This document shows, in pieces, positions 33,701-46,632 of a DNA stretch of 64,000 bases. Origin of the DNA: Vitellaria paradoxa (taxonomy: Eukaryota; Streptophyta; Magnoliopsida; Ericales; Sapotaceae); assembly GCA_019916065.1 (NCBI GenBank), contig CM034241.1:19421541-19485540 (forward strand), read 5' to 3'. Each line of letters begins with the position of its first letter. Within the stretch, counting starts at the first letter, position 1. Made by a program: the position numbers and the translations under genes. The notes beneath the pieces are model-generated. The model searched no databases and was not told the origin of the DNA. It saw only the letters and a list, made by a program, of their open reading frames with translations.

Positions 33701-34879
33701 ACAAAACATAGATTTTATGTCTTTTTATGATGTGTGCAAGTATAATTTGAATGTATAAATATGTATCAATTGATGTCCAATCAGCCATATCAAAGTAAAG
33801 AAGAATCAAATCCCACATTTCCTTAGCAAATACAGTCAACGAAAATATGGTATATGGATTTTGCACCCCTCTTGCACAAGCAACAATTAACAATGATCAC
33901 GGTTCTTAAAATAAGATTGTCTATGATAAGGAACCAGAGGTGCACATGGGGCAGGTAAGATCCCACTAGACCCAAAATTGGATCGATTTTTATCGGGTTC
34001 ATAACTTTAGACAAAGAGCAGAATTGATCATCACATAGTTGAACAAATTTTATCAGATCAGGTTTGTAATATAACTAAATATTTTGCTTAAAAAAGTAAG
34101 CAAAAAAATTGGGTCGGTTTGGGTCATGAAATAGAATAACCTAGAACCTAGATTTGGATCAAACCTCTGATAGTTTTAAACCAAACTGACCCAACTTGAA
34201 GTGGCCAGACTGGTTCGCTTTTGAAGCTACTCAAGTATCTTATGCGCCCCTAATAAGAATCCTACCATGGATCAAATGTCATATGAGCCACCCTTTGAGA
34301 AGCACCACACCTTCATATAATTTACCAAGAGAAAGCCACCTCCATCCTCCCTAGCAAAACATAATAATAATCCCTTGTAGACAATGAGGAGCCCAAAACC
34401 GTTCTTTGCCCAACAAATTCTTTACCCAAATAATTCTCATCCAACCCACCTAAAATAATGCGACCCAAAACTCTCTTCTACAAAATTCTTCTCACAACCC
34501 ATTTTTGCAAGTAAAAAACTCATATTGTCTTAGCCACCAAGCCTAACACCTCTTTCCACTCTAGTCCGTCCTAATGCTTTCCTGGTCTAGCAATGCTTTA
34601 TTAACATTGTATAAACCTAAAATCATCCATAACCCCAAACTTGGCCACATCCTTCAAAATAAATCATTCCTTGCTTGATGCACTAGTGTAACTCCATTCT
34701 GTCACATCACTCTCATACACCCATTATTCACATAAACGATATATGCTTTCTCTAATGTCGGCCACTGCTTCCCTTACCTGTACAACAATAATTAATCAAT
34801 TGTTTTTAACAAACAACCCTCGTTCAAGCCATTTCAAGACTTCGAACATGAAAAACAACCCAAACCTTCACCTTTGCAA
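33701..34879. other. Non-coding sequence, no feature identified
   Basis: About 1.2 kb without recognisable coding or structural features. The minus-strand open frames at 33633-33893 and 33823-34014 have no family resemblance. Some of it could be further decayed LINE sequence, but I cannot support that. Confidence 0.45.
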
Positions 34880-35240
34880 GAATGGATTTTTAATTTTTAT
34901 TATGCCTTGATCATATTTGTAATTTTATTGAAATTGCAATGCATATATTTTATTTTAGTCCTATTTACTCTAAAATCTCTTGACTCTAAAGTGTGCCTCC
35001 AAAGTTCGAACTTTCTAACTTATGATTAACTCCAATACAATATCATTTGCAAACAAAATACAACAAGGATACTTACTAAAAAAAATTACAACAAAGATGT
35101 TATCTTGAATATGATTGTTAAGCTGGCCCATAACCAAGTTAAAAAGAAAAAGGCTTAGAGCAAATCCTTTGTGCAAACAAATGGTAATTACTCTAGGTTA
35201 TCCTTTGGGTAACCCAGAACCCTTAACGTTTTATTACAGC
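34880..35240 (-). pseudogene. RTE-type LINE reverse transcriptase fragment
   Basis: Minus-strand translation gives LHKGFALSLFLFNLVM, then QLNNHIQD, a short disturbed stretch, and CCILFANDIVLE. A frame with LEAHFRVKRF follows. This is the RT core order of plant RTE LINEs (G.H.GSALSP.LF, then the FADD box). The first catalytic Asp of FADD is Asn here (codon 35045-35047). Stops and indels interrupt it, and neither end of the element is present. Confidence 0.72.
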
Positions 35241-35727
35241 CCTTATTGCAGAAATTACTCTAGCAACAAACATTTCAAAATTATTTCTCTAAAACAACAA
35301 TACTAAAAAGGAGCCTCATAGGATATAGAGGAAAAGCATGAAATACATATCAAAAAGTGTAAAGGTTGCAAAATCCATCAAATAAATAAGCAAAACTAAA
35401 TCAATACTAAAGTAATTGGTACAACATGAAAACAAGAGTGCAGAAGTTGCCAATCATTTCTAATTCATCTACAGGTGCATGTCCTTATAGATAGTAAAGA
35501 ACAATTTAATTAATAATTTATTAAATAAGATTTAGTTGTAACACAAACATATCGGTGTTTAGCACAAACATTTTGCAGCATTGACTTGGTTAAGAATATA
35601 TTCTCGTTCTTGTGGATTAAGCAACATTTGTTAGGCTTTACTAATGCTACATAGAAGACATCATCTTAGACTCACTATTAAATAAAATCAAATGCTAAAC
35701 AAACATTCAGTGATTTTATTTAATTTT
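35241..35727. other. Non-coding sequence, no feature identified
   Basis: AT-rich DNA between two LINE remnants, with no recognisable gene or repeat boundary. Confidence 0.5.
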
Positions 35728-36995
35728 TTGATCAGCAATATAGTAAAAATTTATTAATAAAAATGAATTGAACATAGGAAAAAAAGGATTAGATATCGCC
35801 CAAAACAAAGAGCTATAAAAGGGACTGTGCACTAATACATACCAATTCCAATGAGATACTGCCAAATAAATAAACTCAAATTATGGAATAATATATAACC
35901 AAAAGGAGATATAGAACCACATCCTTTCCCATATTCCATTGATATCTTCACTTTAGCCTTCAAATAATCTTTGAGTTCCTTTCTTTCCAAAAAGCCCATA
36001 GCAGAGCCATCACAGCTACTCTCCATAATATCTTCTCTTTTGCTTTGGCTACATCCCCCGACCTCTATTATCAACATATCAACACAAAAGACTAAGGGGC
36101 AACTTAAGGCATATCAAAGCAAAAATATAACTTATTCTATAATGCTAGAGCCATGACAATGTAAAAATAAATGATCCAAAGATTTAGAATCCCTTTTATA
36201 GAGAATGCACTATTGTGGAGATAATGCTAAATGAGGTCTATTCTTTTAAAGAGTATCAAAGGTATTGAATTTTTTAAGAGCCAATTTTCAACAAAATAAT
36301 TTGATTTTAAGGGGTACTTCACTATCCAAAACATTCTGGAAGGAAGGAAAGAGTTTAGATTTGTTTAGTCAATTAAAAGACCAAAGAAAGATTTGGATGC
36401 AAAATTACCCAACAACGTTGGACTCCAGATCCTATTGTCACTCAAATTGAAGTTTAAAGAGAAGAAGATTTTAAAAAGCTATATATTTTTCTGTTTCTAG
36501 CTCATTTAGATTTCTGAAATTTTGAAAATCTAACCCATGGACATGACGAATTTGAAACAAAGGAGGCAATATAGTAGTTATGATTTTTGCTCAAACATAG
36601 TAGACAAGGAAAAAAATTGTCTTCAAAGTAGAATCCCACCCCAATGACTTTCCCATAATCAAAGTTTCCCCCATTACCCACATGATAAGTGATATGCTCC
36701 AAGAAGATAAGCTGCAATTGAGAAATATTTTTTCAAGGAGCTCCTTTAGTACCTTTGACCACAATTTGAAAGTCCCTATTTTTGTGAAGACCATGTTTAC
36801 TCTTAACAACAAAGTGCCAAAGGGAATTAGGTTCGAAAGGACATCTCGATAGCCACTTTCCAAGAAAGGCAGAACTTCTTGCTATTGTATTTCCAATAGC
36901 AAATCCCTTTTTGATTTCAGGACAAGAAACAACCTCCCAATTCACATGATGGTCCCTTTTTCTCTCTTCACTCCCTTCCTAATCAAAATCACTCG
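35728..36995 (-). pseudogene. Second L1-type LINE: RT C-terminal and zf-RVT fragment
   Basis: On the minus strand the segment starts near 36995 with ERKRDHHVNWEVVSCPEIK then GFAIGNTIARSSAFLGKWL, the RT-tail pattern of plant L1 elements (K.GGLGIGN...). Further along, the zf-RVT region gives KRDSKSLDHLFLHC near 36160-36205, then CDGSAMGFLERKELKDY (35970-36020). It stops near 35728 without a clear poly(A) tail. It is a different family from the LINE at 1153-6430, since the shared positions differ widely. Frameshifts split it into at least four pieces. Confidence 0.72.
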
Positions 36996-39387
36996 GCATT
37001 TTTTCAATTTTCTTTTTTTTTTTTTTGCTACACACACTAGTAATGAAAATATCAATAGATAATATAGTGGAACACTAGAAAGCATTCATTGAATCAACAT
37101 CAATTTTTAGCGAAAATGCAATAATTCACCCAAAACCATCTTTCTCTTTAAACATTTTTTAGTAGGCAGAATGTTCCATTTCATCTGTCATCATTTCGCT
37201 TAGTTCATGAAATGGAAGTGATCAAGTACATAAGCCATGATAAAGTGTGTGAGAAAAAAATCATGAATATACATTAAGATCAAAACTAAAAACCAATTAG
37301 GTCCCTGAGGTTGTGTTGATCACTGAATGATTTTAGGTCATGCAATAGGAGTCAGAAAATAACCAGAGAAAAATATTTAAATTTCAAACCAATTCTATAT
37401 TTCTCAAACTCAAACTAGAGTTACATAAACATATTCCTCTTTCAAACAACCTCAAATGCCCTAGCACTATAAAGCAACCCCAAAGTTCTAATTCTAAATT
37501 ATGATCCACATGATAAATTCATAAATAGGAATCTACTTCAATTCTAAGCCCCTTCTAATTTTGCATATAGCAAATTTAGTGAATGCATCAGTGTGAATGC
37601 AGCAGTGGTTCAACAAAGCCAGTTCTTTACAAAGACTGAATTTTGTGGTTCTAAAGAAAATAAATCATAAATCATAAAACTTTAGTAATTAACCCTCAAT
37701 AGTGCAAAGTCATAATACCTAAACAAAACAAATAACATATATCCTAACAAATTTAAAGCTCCACTCAAAATACCAAAAGAGTACAGAGCTAAAAATCACA
37801 TAGTGGTTTTCACAAGGAACCATAGATGTGGAGATGAATGGACTTTTTTGTTCTGTTGGTTTAATTAATTAATTAATTTATTTATTTCTTATCATATGGA
37901 ATCTCACCAAGTAAGACCACATTGGACCCACCTAGAGAGTAAATCCTAGCTCCACAAGATCTCTGATCCAGGCAAGTACAAGCAAAGCCTTTGTGGGAGG
38001 CCTTAGGGAGAAACATTGCAGATTTACAAACACAAGTTCTCCGAATGGATTTTATATCTTTGTAAAAAGTGATAACCTCCTTTCTTTTTATATGTACGGT
38101 AATTAAGAAGGGTTGCGTATACATAAACAAATAGAAGCACAACTATTGAACTTCCCTTTGCTTTTGCAACTTTTATAGGCCCAACGATAGTAAGCGGGTC
38201 AACAAGTTGTCAAACAAGTCCAAAGAAAAGTCATCTGCAACTAGATTTAAACAAAAATAATTGAAACAAAAAAATAATAATATAAGCCTCTTGCATGTGG
38301 CAGCATCCAATTGTGTTGTTTTATGTAAACAGAGAGAGAGAGAGAGAGAGAGGAATAGTTATATAGCATTAGCATATTACTACAAATAATTTCTTTCTTA
38401 ACAGCATCCAAACACAAAGTAAATAGAGATGGAATTTCCATTCTTAAGAAACAAAGAGACTGAGTGGCTACACCAAAAATTTAAAAATTACTGTTACTGT
38501 CAAAGATTGACCGATATTACGGTGGGGACCAATACTAACCAGTATTGGCTGATACAAATATAGGTATAGAACGCAAACAATAAATTAACGTTTTTTTGCC
38601 TCGTACAGTATGCACCTGCTAATACTGTACAAGATTAATAACTAAGCCCTGAACTACCCTCTTAACTAATCTACTAAATATTTTCATGAGTAAAATAAAT
38701 AGAAGTGATTAGAAATGATCCCCTCGCCTCAATTTCCTAGATGAGTTGAAAAACCTAAGTGAAAAACTATTAAGTAGAACTGAGAATTCCACGGTGGAAA
38801 TACACCAGAAAATCTGTCACACCTTTCGATACGAACAACATCATCTCCAAAAGATAAACTAAGCAACCCTAATTGATAAGATCATAATATTTTTCAATAT
38901 CAATTTATAGATCACTCCAAGTTCGTAACTTCTCAATCCTGAATCGCCACCTCATTTGTCACTAAAAATGCATTTAGTAATTAATACCTCTTCACAAAGG
39001 CAATTTATGTATCTTAAACAATTTCACCTAGCAACATTTCGAATCTCAATGCTAACATTGTTAACAATCAATTTATACAAACATCTAATCTAACTAATAG
39101 GTATAAAGCCCCAAATATCCTTCACCCCACTTCTTTTTTACTTTATTTATTTATTATTATTATTATTGTTTTGGAATTAAAGCAATAAAAAAGCATTCAA
39201 ACGTTTTACGAAATTACTCTTCCGGATCTCACTATGTGTCTCGACAACTATTTAACCCCTAACAGTATCACACAGCCTAACCAACCCTAAGTCACCAATC
39301 CTTTGAACAACAAACATAAATTACTAGAAATAAAATAAAACATAAAAATAAAGATATAGTAAGAATTATAAATAAACAATAAAATAT
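36996..39387. other. Non-coding sequence with simple repeats
   Basis: About 2.4 kb. Contents I can name are a poly(T) run near 37010-37026, a TTAA-type tandem run near 37860-37890, the (AG)n listed separately, and a TTA-type run near 39150-39170. The minus-strand open frame at 37882-38142 has an odd cysteine-rich product (CKSAMFLPKASHKGFACTC), but no start context, splice pattern or family resemblance makes me call it a gene. Confidence 0.45.
38331..38352. repeat. (AG)n microsatellite
   Basis: An uninterrupted AG run of 22 bases; likely polymorphic. Confidence 0.92.
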
Positions 39388-39660
39388 GCAATGCAATGCC
39401 CACAACATTAGATATGCCACATGATGTTTTATTCATGTGCTAGCATTGTTTCCCTATTTGAACAAAGATATGTGAACCCCCTACATCTTCCGAAGAAGTC
39501 AGAATATTATGATTGCATATCTCTGACTATTGAGTAGACAATCATATCATGCTCACCAAGTTGGAAGCAATTCAGTTGAAAGACTTATTGGAATTCAGAA
39601 TTTAAATACTGCTATATATGAGATGGAATAGGTGGACCAGACTTTGCAGCTTGGAATTTC
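39388..39660. repeat. Duplicated segment Y, left copy
   Basis: This ~273-bp stretch matches 54970-55244 in the same orientation over its whole length. Shared blocks include CACAACATTAGATATG, ACATGATGTTTTATT, CCTATTTGAACAAAGAT, GAAGAAGT.AGAATA and AACAATCATATCATGCTCAC-like sequence, with perhaps one in five positions changed. No coding frame survives in both copies. It could be a dispersed repeat or a remnant of local duplication. Confidence 0.8.
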
Positions 39661-40239
39661 AGATCTTTAAGAACATTTTTTCATGTCATTTGCGCATGAC
39701 CTATCTTTTATGTTCAATATAATTAAGGAAAGTCAATCAGTGGATCACATTAGCAAATGTTGTGTCAGCTTATGACATTATGGGGCTTCATTCTATTATG
39801 GCAAACATTTAATAGACTGACCACATAGAAAAATATCTTATCCCCCTAAGCAATATGTTCATGTATTCTCGTATAAATGAGAAATGTAGAATAAGACCAA
39901 TTTGAAGAGTATTTCCTCTCAAAGAAATCAACTCAAACATGAATTATTAATTTATAATTGCACTACTAAGTGAACATGACAGTCCATTCTAAGCAATTGG
40001 GCTTACCAAATAAATGAGCAAACTCGAGAGAAGCCAGAGCCAAAAGTGAAAGTAGGGGATATATGATTTTTATAAACAAACATATATATGAAGAAAGAAG
40101 GAGACATACCATCCTAATGATAAAAAAGATGTTAGTCCAATTGGTAATGAAAACATATTGTTTTCAAGAAGAATTACAAAGGAAAGAGAGAGATAAGAAT
40201 AAAGAGGAGAAGTTGGTTCACTAAGTGAAAATTCCTTTG
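39661..40239. other. Non-coding sequence, no feature identified
   Basis: AT-rich DNA immediately right of segment Y. Homology to the right-hand copy's surroundings is not visible beyond about 39660. Confidence 0.5.
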
Positions 40240-40870
40240 TTAGACAAAGGGCTCACCGAGATCATCCTCGCCGTGATAATCCTCATCGTCAAATCATTCA
40301 AGGAGATCAACATGTGGGTGGCCTAGACAATGTCACAAGCCCACTCAATCCAAATCGTCTGGCTCATGAAGAAGTCACAACCAATATCAATTCAGGTGAT
40401 TCAAGGAATTGAAGACAAAAGAGGCAAGAGTTAGTGGGGGTTATTAGGGAAGGCCAAGAAGGACAAATACACAGCTGGGCATGCTGAAGGCTCCAGACAG
40501 GGGTAAGAAGGTCCTTCCATTCCAATAATCAAGGCTAGGCTTATATTCATCTGTTGATAATTTGGAGAGTGCTTGGCTTTGTCATAGTTTCAGCTCATTC
40601 CTAATTGTAATATCATCATTTGGCCTATCTCAGCATTTCAGTTGTCCCTGTGATATGTAGTGTTATGTATTTTTTAGTTTAATTGTACCGTACAGTTTAT
40701 TTCTTTTGTATCTATTTTAGTTTTCTAGGGGTAGCTTAGTTTTTTATACTTTCTAGGTTTTATCTTTGTAACTATTAGCTAATTGTGTATTAGGGTTAAT
40801 TAATTGTATTCATCTTCTATAGCAATACAAGTTCTCCTTTTCATTTCTTTCATTTATCAGTCCCTTATTT
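40240..40870 (+). repeat. Possible LTR-retroelement remnant (weak)
   Basis: The first 200 bp have a frame rich in Arg, His, Asp and Asn (RQRAHRDHPRRDNPHRQ). The following ~400 bp are T-rich with late-transcript features (TTCTATAGCAATACAAG, then CTTTTCATTTCTTTC ending near CA at 40860), like the downstream half of an LTR. There is no second copy and no target duplication. It could equally be ordinary non-coding DNA. Confidence 0.25.
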
Positions 40871-40959
40871 AAATTTGCAATCCATTAGTAATAGCTACTA
40901 AGAGCCCAATACATGGGCCTATTACATTATAAATACACTGATTATAAATAGTAAGTAGC

Positions 40960-41318
40960 AAGTTGCATATTGTTTCTATTACCTACATTCAGGGAAGACA
41001 ATCAGCAATGCTAAGAAGTGTTCTGGACTCTATCTACTTTCAGGCACCTCCCAACAAGTCAACTATCATCCCATCTCAAGCCTTTCTACCCAAGTTTCTA
41101 GTTACTCTTCAAATAAAGAAAGTGCTGCTATACATTAGCATTATAGATTAGGGCATCCTAGTTTTCAGTATCTCAAAATAAATTTTCCTAATTTATTTAG
41201 TAATAAAACTCCTTTTGATTTCCAATGTGATACTTGTCAACTTGCAAAACATGCCAAGAATACTTATCCATCACATTCATATAAAGAATCACAGTCCTTT
41301 TCATTAATTCATAATGAC
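40960..41318 (+). pseudogene. Element D pol, part 1: GAG-pre-integrase region
   Basis: The frame reads TYIQGRQSAMLRSVLDS near the start and YRLGHPSFQYLKINF near 41150. The zinc-binding part CDTCQLAKHAKN then leads to SFSLIH, just before integrase's first catalytic Asp. The His-Cys pattern (H..., CX2C) is kept. Sequence to the left of about 40960 is not recognisable copia coding, so this is the truncated 5' end of the surviving element. Element C begins at 41319 directly after TGAC. Confidence 0.8.
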
Positions 41319-41515
41319 TATTAGAAGATATTAGTATTGTCAGCAAATATTAGTATTATTGAGTTTTCCTTTCTTGTGTTGACAGCCGTAATTAGTTATA
41401 TTTTCTTTTCCCTCAAACTTATTTCCTTTTATGATTGTAACCTTCAATTATAAATAAGAATGCTTGGAGAGGGGAGACAATATACTCCTCAATCCTTTAC
41501 TTTGATATCCTAACA
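41319..41515 (+). repeat. Element C 5' LTR
   Basis: 197 bp, TATTAGAAGATATTAG to GATATCCTAACA, with TATA-like AATTATAAATAAG near 41447. About ten substitutions and one indel separate it from the 3' copy. Confidence 0.92.
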
Positions 41516-42161
41516 TGGTATCAGAGTAGGAAAAATAATTAAAAAAAAGAGAGAGATATACAGAGATACAGAGAAAAAGAGAGGCAGACCAGAACTTCTG
41601 TTTCTCACCGGCGATATCTCTAGCAACCGGAGTCATCGGTCGATAATCCCTGGAAGCTTGCCAACAATCGGCAACCAAACCCTAGGAGGCTCGTTGCCAG
41701 ACGAAGCCGCGGCTGTCCTCACGCACTGCCTCTTCTATTGCGTCAGCCATCACCGCCAAGGCACCTTCGGCGCGTGTCGGCGCGTGCCCCACTGGCCGAC
41801 TGTCGGCTTCTTCGATGATGGTCGCATGGCCTGAACGACTCCCATACATGCTCGATTACTTGGTACCATCTTCACCTGATGGCTCTATGTCCTTTGTTTG
41901 ACTCCTGTTCTTGTTCGCCTGCTGCTGTGTTGCTCCATTTGCTGATTCTCTTTAGTTGGTAGATGAAGATTGCTTGATTGGTTTGTTCCTTTGCTGGTTT
42001 CCTCTAATTGGTGGATGTTGATTGCTTGTTCTTGTTGATTGGTTTGTTCCCTTGCTGATTTCCTCTAATCTGTTAACCGTGCCCTTGCTAGTTCCCATTG
42101 GTGGGTGTTGATTCTTGTTTCCAATCAATTGGTCTTTCTTTTTTAAGACCCTTGTACTATT

Positions 42162-45100
42162 ATGGCAAAATCAGAAGACCAAACCTTCAATCAAATTGTT
42201 TTTCTCAAGGCTAATGATGTTCCTCGCTCTATTACACCCAAGAAATTAAATGGGAACAATTATTTGGGTTGGGCACATGCAGTTAAAACCTTCCTCCGGG
42301 GTAAGAACAAACTGAAATATATTACTGATGAAGCACCTCCCTCAACTTACCTTACATATAATGTTTGGATGAGTGAAGATGCAATCATAATGGGCTCTCT
42401 ATGGCATAGTTTAGAGGACTCTGTTGCCACCACAGTTGAATTTTGTGATTCCTCTAAATGGATATGGGAATGTCTTACTGAATCCTATTCTCAAAAGAGC
42501 AATGTTTCTCTGGTTTATGAGTTATACGAGTAGATGTTCTCAGCCAAACAAGGTGACAGATCTCTATCTGAATATTATAGTCATTTAAAAAGTTTATGGG
42601 AACAATTGTTACAATATCGTCCCTTTAGTACAGACTAACTGCAGCAAAAGAAATATTGGGAAGAGTTTATGATAGCTAACTTTTTATCTGGCCTAAATCC
42701 TGCCCTCCGAGGATTCAAGGATCAGATTTTAGCAAGCGAGACATTGCCCACTGCAGCTAGTGTTTACTCCCGTATCCAGCGATCCTCATTGGGTAATCGT
42801 TTCTCCACCGCTGATAATACAACCTTACCTGTAGATTCTTCTACTCTAGTTAGCTAGCATAGTCGTGGGGGTCTTCTCGTGGCTCCCGTGGTGGATGGAA
42901 CACTCGTGGTCGTTCTAGAGGTGGAGGATGATCTTTTGGAAATAAGGGTGAATGCAAGTGTACTTTTTGTGATGGAACAAACCATACAGAACCCTATTGT
43001 TGGAAGAAGTATGGTAAACCAGAGCAGGCACATCGTGTCAATGATCATGGTTCTACACAGCCTTCAGTGCCTCCAACTAGTACTCCCACATCTGATTCTC
43101 AGAAGACATATACTCTGAGTTCCTCTCAGCTCTAAGAGCTCATCCAATCATTACATGTTTCTACTCCCTCTACCTCCACTACCACTTTGACAAATTCAGG
43201 TAACCCTGCTCTTATGGCCTCTACCTCTTCCCCCTGGATTATTGATTCAGGAGCCAGTTCACATATGTCTGGTAATTCTTCCTTATTCTTTAATCTTCGT
43301 CCTCTTAATTATAATATAGTGTTAGCCGATGGATCATCTCGTCCCGTGTCTGGAAGAGGGACTCTTCATTCTTAGTCCCTCTTCATCACTTCATTTAGAG
43401 TCTAGCCTTTATGTTCCTCAATTCCTTTTTAATTTACTCTCTGTAAGTCAATTGACTAGATTATTAGATTGTTCAATAATATTTTTTGCAAATTCTTGTG
43501 TTTTTCAAGATCTCAAGACGAAGAAGACGATTGGTTCGGGGCATGAGAAGGATGGACTTTACTATCTCGATTGTGATCCCTCTCCAACGCATTCATCTTC
43601 TATTGCTCTCCGCCCTTCTATCTCTCCCCTTCAGTGGCATCGTCGTCTAGGTCACCCGTCTTTGGCAAGATTGAAACTTATTGTGCCAAATTTGAGTCAT
43701 GTGTCTAGTTTAGACTGTGAGGCTTGTCAATTAGGTAAACATCACCATAGTACCTTTTCTAGTCGTAGTAATTGTCGTGAGTCTGAGTCATTTGTTGTCA
43801 TTCATACTAATGTTTGGGGACCTTCCCAAGTTAAGAGTATCAACGGATTCTTTTATTTTGTTCTATTTGTTGATGATTTTTCTCGCATGACTTGGCTTTT
43901 TTAATGAAACAAATAACTGATTTACCTTCTATTATTTCTCGTTTTCATAATGAAATTTTCACTCAGTTTGATAAGAAAATCAAAATCTTTAGATCTGATA
44001 ATGCCTTGGAATATGTTCAATCTGTTGTTGATCAATTTTATCTTGAAAAGGGAATTATTCATCGAACAACCTGCCCTCGCACTTCTCAACAAAACAGTGT
44101 TGCTGAGCGTAAATACCGTCATGTGCTAGATGTTGCTCGAATCTTAATGTTTCAGATGAATGTCCCTAAAATTTTTTGGGCAAATGCTGTTCTTACCGCA
44201 TGTTATCTTATTAACAGAGTACCTACACCTGTCTTGTCTAACCAATCTCCTTTTTCAATTCTCTATCCTGATCGGTCACCCTTTTCTCTTCCTCCTCATG
44301 TTTTTGGTTGTATTTCCTTTGTTCATATCCTTGATCCTGGACTTGATAGACTATCCCCTCATTCTCGTAAGTGCCTCTTTTTGGGGTACTCTCGCACACA
44401 AAAAGGATATCAATGCTATCATATTGATTCTCGTCGTTATTTTGTCAGTGCTGATGTCACCTTCTTTGAATCCATAGCTTTCTTCTCTTCTGATGGTGAT
44501 ACTTTGTCCTCTGACCTTATTTCTTGTGAAGGGGCGTCATCTCCTACTCTTCCTGCTCCCATCTTTTCAATATATGTCCCTTTGCCTCCACCATCATCCC
44601 TTGATTCCACCACTACACCCACCCTAGCTCCACGAGAGACTTCTCCTGCAACTCCTGTTATTCCCTCTATTCCTCCATTACCAAAGGTGTATCAACACGA
44701 TAATGATAGAAGGGTGATCTTTCCTTCTCTGACTGAGTCTGCTTCTTCCTCTGAGGATCCTGCTCCCTTGTCTGATCTGGCCATTCCATTACGGAAAGGT
44801 ACACGAACTTGCACTCAACATCCTCTTGCTAATCATGTGTCATATCATCGTATTTCATCGTCTCTTTTCTTGTTTGTTTGTGCCTTGTCATCTGTGTCTG
44901 TTCCATCATCTTATATGCGGTCTATTCCGAGATGGAAACATGCTATGGATGAAGAGATGAATGCTCTCCATCTAAATCAGACGTGGAAACTCACTTCTCT
45001 TCCTCCTAGTAAACAGACTGTTGGTTGTCGCTGGGTTTACACGGTTAAATATCTTCTCGATGGGTCCGTTGAACGTCTTAAGGCTCGATTAGTGGCCAAA

Positions 45101-46429
45101 GGGTACGCTCAAACTTATGGTGTGGACTATACTGAGACATTTTCTCCTGTGGCTTGCCTGAATTCTGTTCGCATCCTCCTTGCAGTGGTAGTTAGTCGTC
45201 GTTGGCCGTTACATCAGCTTGACATTAAAAATGCCTTTCTTCATGGTCAGCTACAAGAAGAGGTCTATATGGATCAACCACCTGTTTATTTTACTCTAGG
45301 CAATGAGCATTTGGTCTGTCGATTGCGGCGTGCTCTTTATGGGTTGAAACAATTTCCTAGAGTATGGTTTGATCGTCTTAGTTCTACTTTTATTGAAGTT
45401 GGCTTCTCCCGTTCTTCTGCTAATCATTCTGTCTTTAGTCGTCATACTTCTTCTGGCACTATCATTGTGATTGTGTATGTTGATGATACTATTCTCTGGT
45501 GATGATGCTTCTGGTATTGTGGCTTTAAAACAACATCTAGCTACTCAGTTTCATACGAAGGATCTCGGAGGACTTCGGTATTTTTGGGTCTTGAAATTGC
45601 CCGCTCTACTCAGGGAATCTCTATTTGTCAACACAAATATGTTCTGTATTTACTCTCTAAGACTGGTATATTGGATGCTCATCCTGCAGAAACTCCTATG
45701 GATCCTTCTACTAAATTGGATACTACTTCTGGTGAACCTTTTTTTGACGTCAGTCATTATCGTCGTTTGGTGGGCAAGTTTATTTACCTTACCGTCACTC
45801 GTCCTGATATCACTTATGCTATGGGGGTTGTTAGCCAATTTATGCATGCTCCTCATACTCCTCGCTTTGAAGCTGTTTGTCGTATCTTGCACTGCTTGAA
45901 ACAGTCCCCTGGTCGTGGCCTTCTTTATCGCCCATCTTCCTCACTCATTGTCACTGGCTATAGTGATGTTGATTGAGCTGGGAGTCGTACTGATCGTCGT
46001 TTGACATCTGGTTATTAGGACTTTGTTGGGGTTAATTTAGTTACTTGGCATAGTAAGAAGCAGCATATTGTTGCTCGTTCGAGTGCAGAAGCTGAGTATC
46101 GTGCTATGGCCCATACTGTATCTCAGATACTTTGGGTCCACTTTCTTCTGTGTGCCTTCGGGATTGATGTTCCTTTGCCTATGCCTATGCATTGTGATAA
46201 TCAGGCCGCCATCTTCATTGCCAACAATCTCGTGTTTCATGAACGCAGTAAGCATATCGAAGTTGATTGTCACTTCATTCGTGATTTATTACTGCGCCGA
46301 CAATTGAGTACTCCTTTTGTTTGATCATCGTCACAACTGGCTGATCTTCTTACTAAGCCGCTACCTTGTCCTGTCTTTCAAACTCTATCTTCCAAGCTGG
46401 ACATTTTTGACATGTATGCTCCAACTTGA
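42162..46429 (+). pseudogene. Element C gag-pol polyprotein (few lesions)
   Basis: The ATG at 42162 opens MAKSEDQTFNQIV. Gag has SITPKKLNGNNYLGWAHAV and an in-frame TAG at 42531-42533 in place of the Gln codon kept in E. A knuckle (CTFCDGTNHTEPYC) lies near 42957-43000. Protease has WIIDSGASSHMSG (Asp codon 43244-43246). Integrase begins IHTNVWGPS with Asn for the first catalytic Asp (43809-43811), then SDNALEY and SVAERK. An open frame of 536 codons (43892-45502) covers most of integrase and RT, with AMDEEMNALH, KNAFLHG and VYVDD. A frameshift falls directly after YVDD near 45490. RNase H continues to TGA at 46427-46429. Confidence 0.88.
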
Positions 46430-46436
46430 GGGGGCG

Positions 46437-46632
46437 TATTAGAAGATATTAATATTATTAGTAAATATTAGTATTATTGAGTTTTCCTTTCTTGTGTTGA
46501 CAGCTGTAATTGGCTGTATTTCCTTTCCCTCAAACTTATTTCCTTTTATGATTGTAACCTTCAATTATAAATAAGAATGCTTGGAGAGGGGAGACAATAA
46601 ACTCCTCAATCCTTTACTTTGATATCCTAACA
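46437..46632 (+). repeat. Element C 3' LTR
   Basis: 196 bp, TATTAGAAGATATTAA to CCTAACA, directly after the polypurine tract; followed by GTGAC and the resumption of element D. Confidence 0.92.

Larger units (their letters stand above)
41319..46632 (+). mobile_element. Ty1/copia element C, inserted in element D integrase
   Basis: A 5.3-kb element with LTRs of 197 and 196 bp, PBS TGGTATCAGAGT (41516-41527) and a polypurine tract (GAGGGGGCG, 46428-46436). It is flanked by ATGAC (41314-41318) and GTGAC (46633-46637), a 5-bp duplication with one change. LTR ends are TA...CA, a non-canonical pair also known for copia LTRs; the TG-to-TA start is shared by both LTRs and so predates insertion. The coding region is close to element E's, while the LTR sequences are clearly different. 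Confidence 0.93.

Noticed and set aside
37882..38142. Possible small cysteine-rich host protein on the minus strand
   Set aside because: No signal peptide, splice context or conserved spacing that I can recognise. The surrounding DNA looks non-coding.
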